Below are positions 60,906 through 64,000 of a stretch of DNA of 64,000 nucleotides, one piece after another. Each line of letters starts with the position of its first letter. The stretch's first letter is position 1. The position numbers were made by a program, and so were the translations under genes. Source of the stretch: Ooceraea biroi (lineage: Eukaryota > Arthropoda > Insecta > Hymenoptera > Formicidae); the NCBI RefSeq assembly GCF_003672135.1, contig NC_039506.1:9796001-9860000 (forward strand). Direction: 5' to 3'. A model generated the notes under the pieces. It was not told the DNA's origin and made no database searches. It was given only the letters and a program-made list of their open reading frames with translations.

Positions 60906-63900
60906 GTATCTGAAAAATCAATCATATTTAAACTTGTAGAAAGCAATGGAACAAAATAAATCGATATTGATAAAAGATGACACAAATAAACGCCAACTAT
61001 TTTCAGTCCTCACTGATCGTCAATGCTTGAGGAAGAATTATAGAAAAAAAACAATTTCAGTGACCACACTGATTCAGTCAGTGATACTTTGACTGATTCA
61101 GTTTAAAAGTAGCCAAAGGTTATTGTGCTATGTAATATTCTCGCTGACGTGGTCACTCCGAAGTCTCGCCGAAAGGATGGCCCGATTCACATATGTATGT
61201 ATTAAAAGATCCGTACGAGACATGTGCCGTAAGAATCGCAACTTTAGCGGCGCAGCTGGCAGGATGAGCCAAAAGAAACATCGATGAGTTCCCTAGTCCT
61301 AGATCCGTCTCTAGACGATCGAATGGACGGCCGAGCAAACGGACAAACGGGAGAGAAAGAAAGACAGAGAGAAAGGGAGAAGGACGGATTGATGGGCGAA
61401 GGGCCCAAAGATCGCGACGGTGGTAGCACGTGCCCCATTCAAGACGCCGTCGCGCTACTAGGGGGACCTTCCACCCTCGTAACTTAACCGAACCCAACCT
61501 AATCCAACCTCCTTGCCGGGGCTATTCAACCGGCGACGAGGCGAGCTCTTTGTGATCCGGCTTCGATCAAAGTAGCGCTGGTCCCGATTCAGCCGTCTCG
61601 CTTCCTTTCACGCTTTTTTTATCGCGCCGCACATCGGGAAGTTATAACGTCCGCTGCCTTTCGACGACGTCGAGTCGTCCGAACCTCCGAACTGAACACG
61701 GCTAATCAGCGCGAAATAATAGAATAAGGGAACAGTTTAGTAGAAGCCGAGGAGATACGATATTCCCGTTTTATCGCGTGTATCTCCCAAAATGTACGCT
61801 CAAGGTTCCTCAGAGAAAATGAATACCGACAGTACTTCATCAGTACTTCATTTTGATTTTAATTTTTTGTTTTAGTTATCAAGTCTAGATATTTTATACA
61901 GATAATTAATCATATATCAATATGGTAGATTAAATTCCAAATGATTATTAATTGCGATTAATGTCAGTGACAAGCAAATATTAAAAACATCGAAAAGAAA
62001 CTGAATTTAATGAGATTATGACATATTTACCACATTCGAATTTTGCTACAAAAAAGATTCGGCTATTCAATAGCCTAAGCGTCAATTTGTCAACGATTTG
62101 TAGACTTTGGCTTACACCGCCCTCGCATAAATCTGGAGAAGAATATTACGACAGGATACAGTTAGACCATTTACACGCCCTTCAGAACCCTAGGAGATTG
62201 CTCTTAATGCCTCCTGTAAACTCATTGTCAGTGGTCACATAGGTCCGGCTGTTCAGAGGACCTTGACTTATTTCGCAAGAAAATGAGGGTACAGTGACGA
62301 AGGTTCTTCGAAGGTGGACCACCCATTGATTGTATGCACTATTTAACGACAATGACACAACTATATCGAAATTGCAATGGACATCCCCATTATTACCCTG
62401 TAAGAGATTGGTAAGGGGACCGCAAGGGGTCAGACGTATACGGGCCCGAGCGGTGGGCCACGGCGAGAATCGGCGATGATATCGGAGCGCATGCGAAGTA
62501 GAACACCTCTGCGGTAATTAGGAAGCGCTCCAACATTACTCGATCTCTTTCGCTCCGGGGTCTCGGCGAAGCAACATTAACGTCTACGGACTCTGTTCCT
62601 GGTCGGATCATCGAATTGGCAAAGAGAACGATCAGGAGGCAACTTTCGGCACGAAACTCACTTACGTTATTACCTAGGACCCGCTCCTTGCAGGAGCTCA
62701 GCATTTATCATTTGACTGGACGATCAGAAGACGATCGGAGCTGTACCCGGGCACCGAGGATCAGTAAAGACCCTGGAGCAGGAGAAAGAGCCAACGAGGG
62801 AACAACTCACCGATTTATTGTTAAGCACCTCGAGGGGAGTAATATACTCGTTTCTTTTTTGTTTTTGTTCTCTTGTATTCGTAATCGATTCTATCTATTC
62901 CCGAGGTATTTATATTAATGCGAATTCGACTAAATTCCGTCAATCACCGGTTTTGATATGCGCAATGTAACTTACTCGTAAAATATAAACGTGATTTTTA
63001 ATATAATCGAGTATAAGACTCAATTGTGATACGTCACCATCATATCTGTCGGGTCCCGATCCTACTCTAATAATATAAAATATAAGTATAGAAAAATCTT
63101 ACAACCCATTATATAGCAGAGAGAGTTCAGAAAAATTCATTTGTCACCAATTGTGAGTTCATTTTCATAATGAATGTAAATTATAGTAAAAATAACATTA
63201 AATCCTGTATCTTTAAATTTGATGACTGTACATGTGGCATTTTGTTTTCTTCGTGCTTCCATTCATTAGCCATGTACTTTACATTAATAGCAACGCTAAT
63301 TGAGAAACAAAGCGACACAAAGCCGGGAACGTGTCGCGATTAATAACGCGTTCCGAGGATCATAATTTTTGTTACATATCGCTCAGCGTCTAATGCAGTA
63401 GCCAGTAGTCGGGGAATAATGGCAATGGCCTCTCATTAGTTCTCGGAACACTAAATCCATCCGTCTAATTACATAGCCGCCGAGACGAGTCTCACATGAG
63501 AACGGCCGCGCGGAACGACGGCGATACTGCATGTAGGATTCCCTTCCTGAAATCCCACAGCATAGGGATTTCTATTTGATATAATTCTACGTCAGCTGAT
63601 ATACTAACGCTGCCTGAAAAAAACAAACTATATCGAAATATTATAATATATTCGAAATATATAATTTGAAGTTTACAATTTTCGTTCATACGAGAAAGCC
63701 TTCAATTTTTCAGATAATATTATTAGCTGCGATATTGTCGCGCAATAGAATCTCTGTTATACCTCAAGAATTAACATTAAGTAATTATTTTGCGAGACGA
63801 TCATAGAAAAATGCAGAAACAAGAATCGGACAAACAATTCTTTTTAAATTTTGCAATGCAGTCCGCAATTCCGCGTCGTTCTCCGCTCGTATTAGCGTGT

Positions 63901-64000
63901 TCGCATGCCGCTGTTACGGAGACTACCGCGGTTAGCGGCGGTGAGCCAATTCAGGTTTCTTTGGGGCCCGACTCCTCTTTTCACGTCGCCACGAAAGGAG
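60906..64000. other. No gene seen
   Basis: GC-rich at 61.2-61.7 and 62.4-62.8 kb, otherwise AT-rich. Short open frames overlap on both strands, and none has splice or composition support. Confidence 0.5.

Noticed and set aside
61475..61513. CCTAA-like run resembling insect telomere repeat (CCTAA)n
   Set aside because: Only scattered AACCTAATCC and CCAACCT motifs, not a regular TTAGG array.

Overview
The window reads as insect nuclear DNA, probably from a hymenopteran such as an ant. This rests on GT-AG introns with insect-like splice sites, AAUAAA poly(A) signals, a secreted chitin-binding protein of arthropod type, many microsatellites and short inverted-repeat elements, and AT-rich stretches alternating with CpG-rich GC islands. 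It has no bacterial operon structure and no open frame longer than about 230 codons. The species is an inference; no marker gene fixes it.

Only one gene can be called with high confidence: a two-exon, minus-strand gene (56067-56919) for a secreted protein with three peritrophin-A (CBM14) chitin-binding domains. Its TATA box, initiator, splice sites and a possible poly(A) signal are all visible. A second minus-strand gene appears to end at about 37.16 kb. Two well-spliced 3' exons are followed closely by a poly(A) signal, and four weaker upstream exons (38.4, 39.8, 42.4 and 43.3 kb) keep one common reading frame. A plus-strand coding exon of an unidentified protein is likely at 3635-3765. Several other short open frames are given at low confidence because they have near-normal amino-acid composition or good splice or poly(A) signals, but such structures also arise by chance in 64 kb.

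Layout: 1-31.7 kb is mostly non-coding, with scattered candidate exons, GC islands (about 5.8-7.3, 18.5-23.9 and 24.2-26 kb) and simple repeats. 31.7-35.1 kb holds a 422-bp fold-back MITE, a compact GC-rich island with several consecutive stem-loops (possible structured RNA), and a diverged tandem repeat containing a long hairpin. 35.2-40.6 kb is a cluster of mutually related direct repeats, through which the 3' end of the second gene is threaded. 41-55.6 kb is intergenic or intronic, with low-complexity GA/CT and CpG-rich tracts. 56-57 kb is the chitin-binding gene. 60.0-60.9 kb carries three separate mobile-element or palindrome structures within 900 bp. The remainder is unannotated AT-rich or mixed sequence.

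No rRNA, tRNA, CRISPR array, transposase or reverse-transcriptase coding region was recognised. The genes shown do not form a pathway; the chitin-binding protein would act outside the cell in cuticle or peritrophic matrix.
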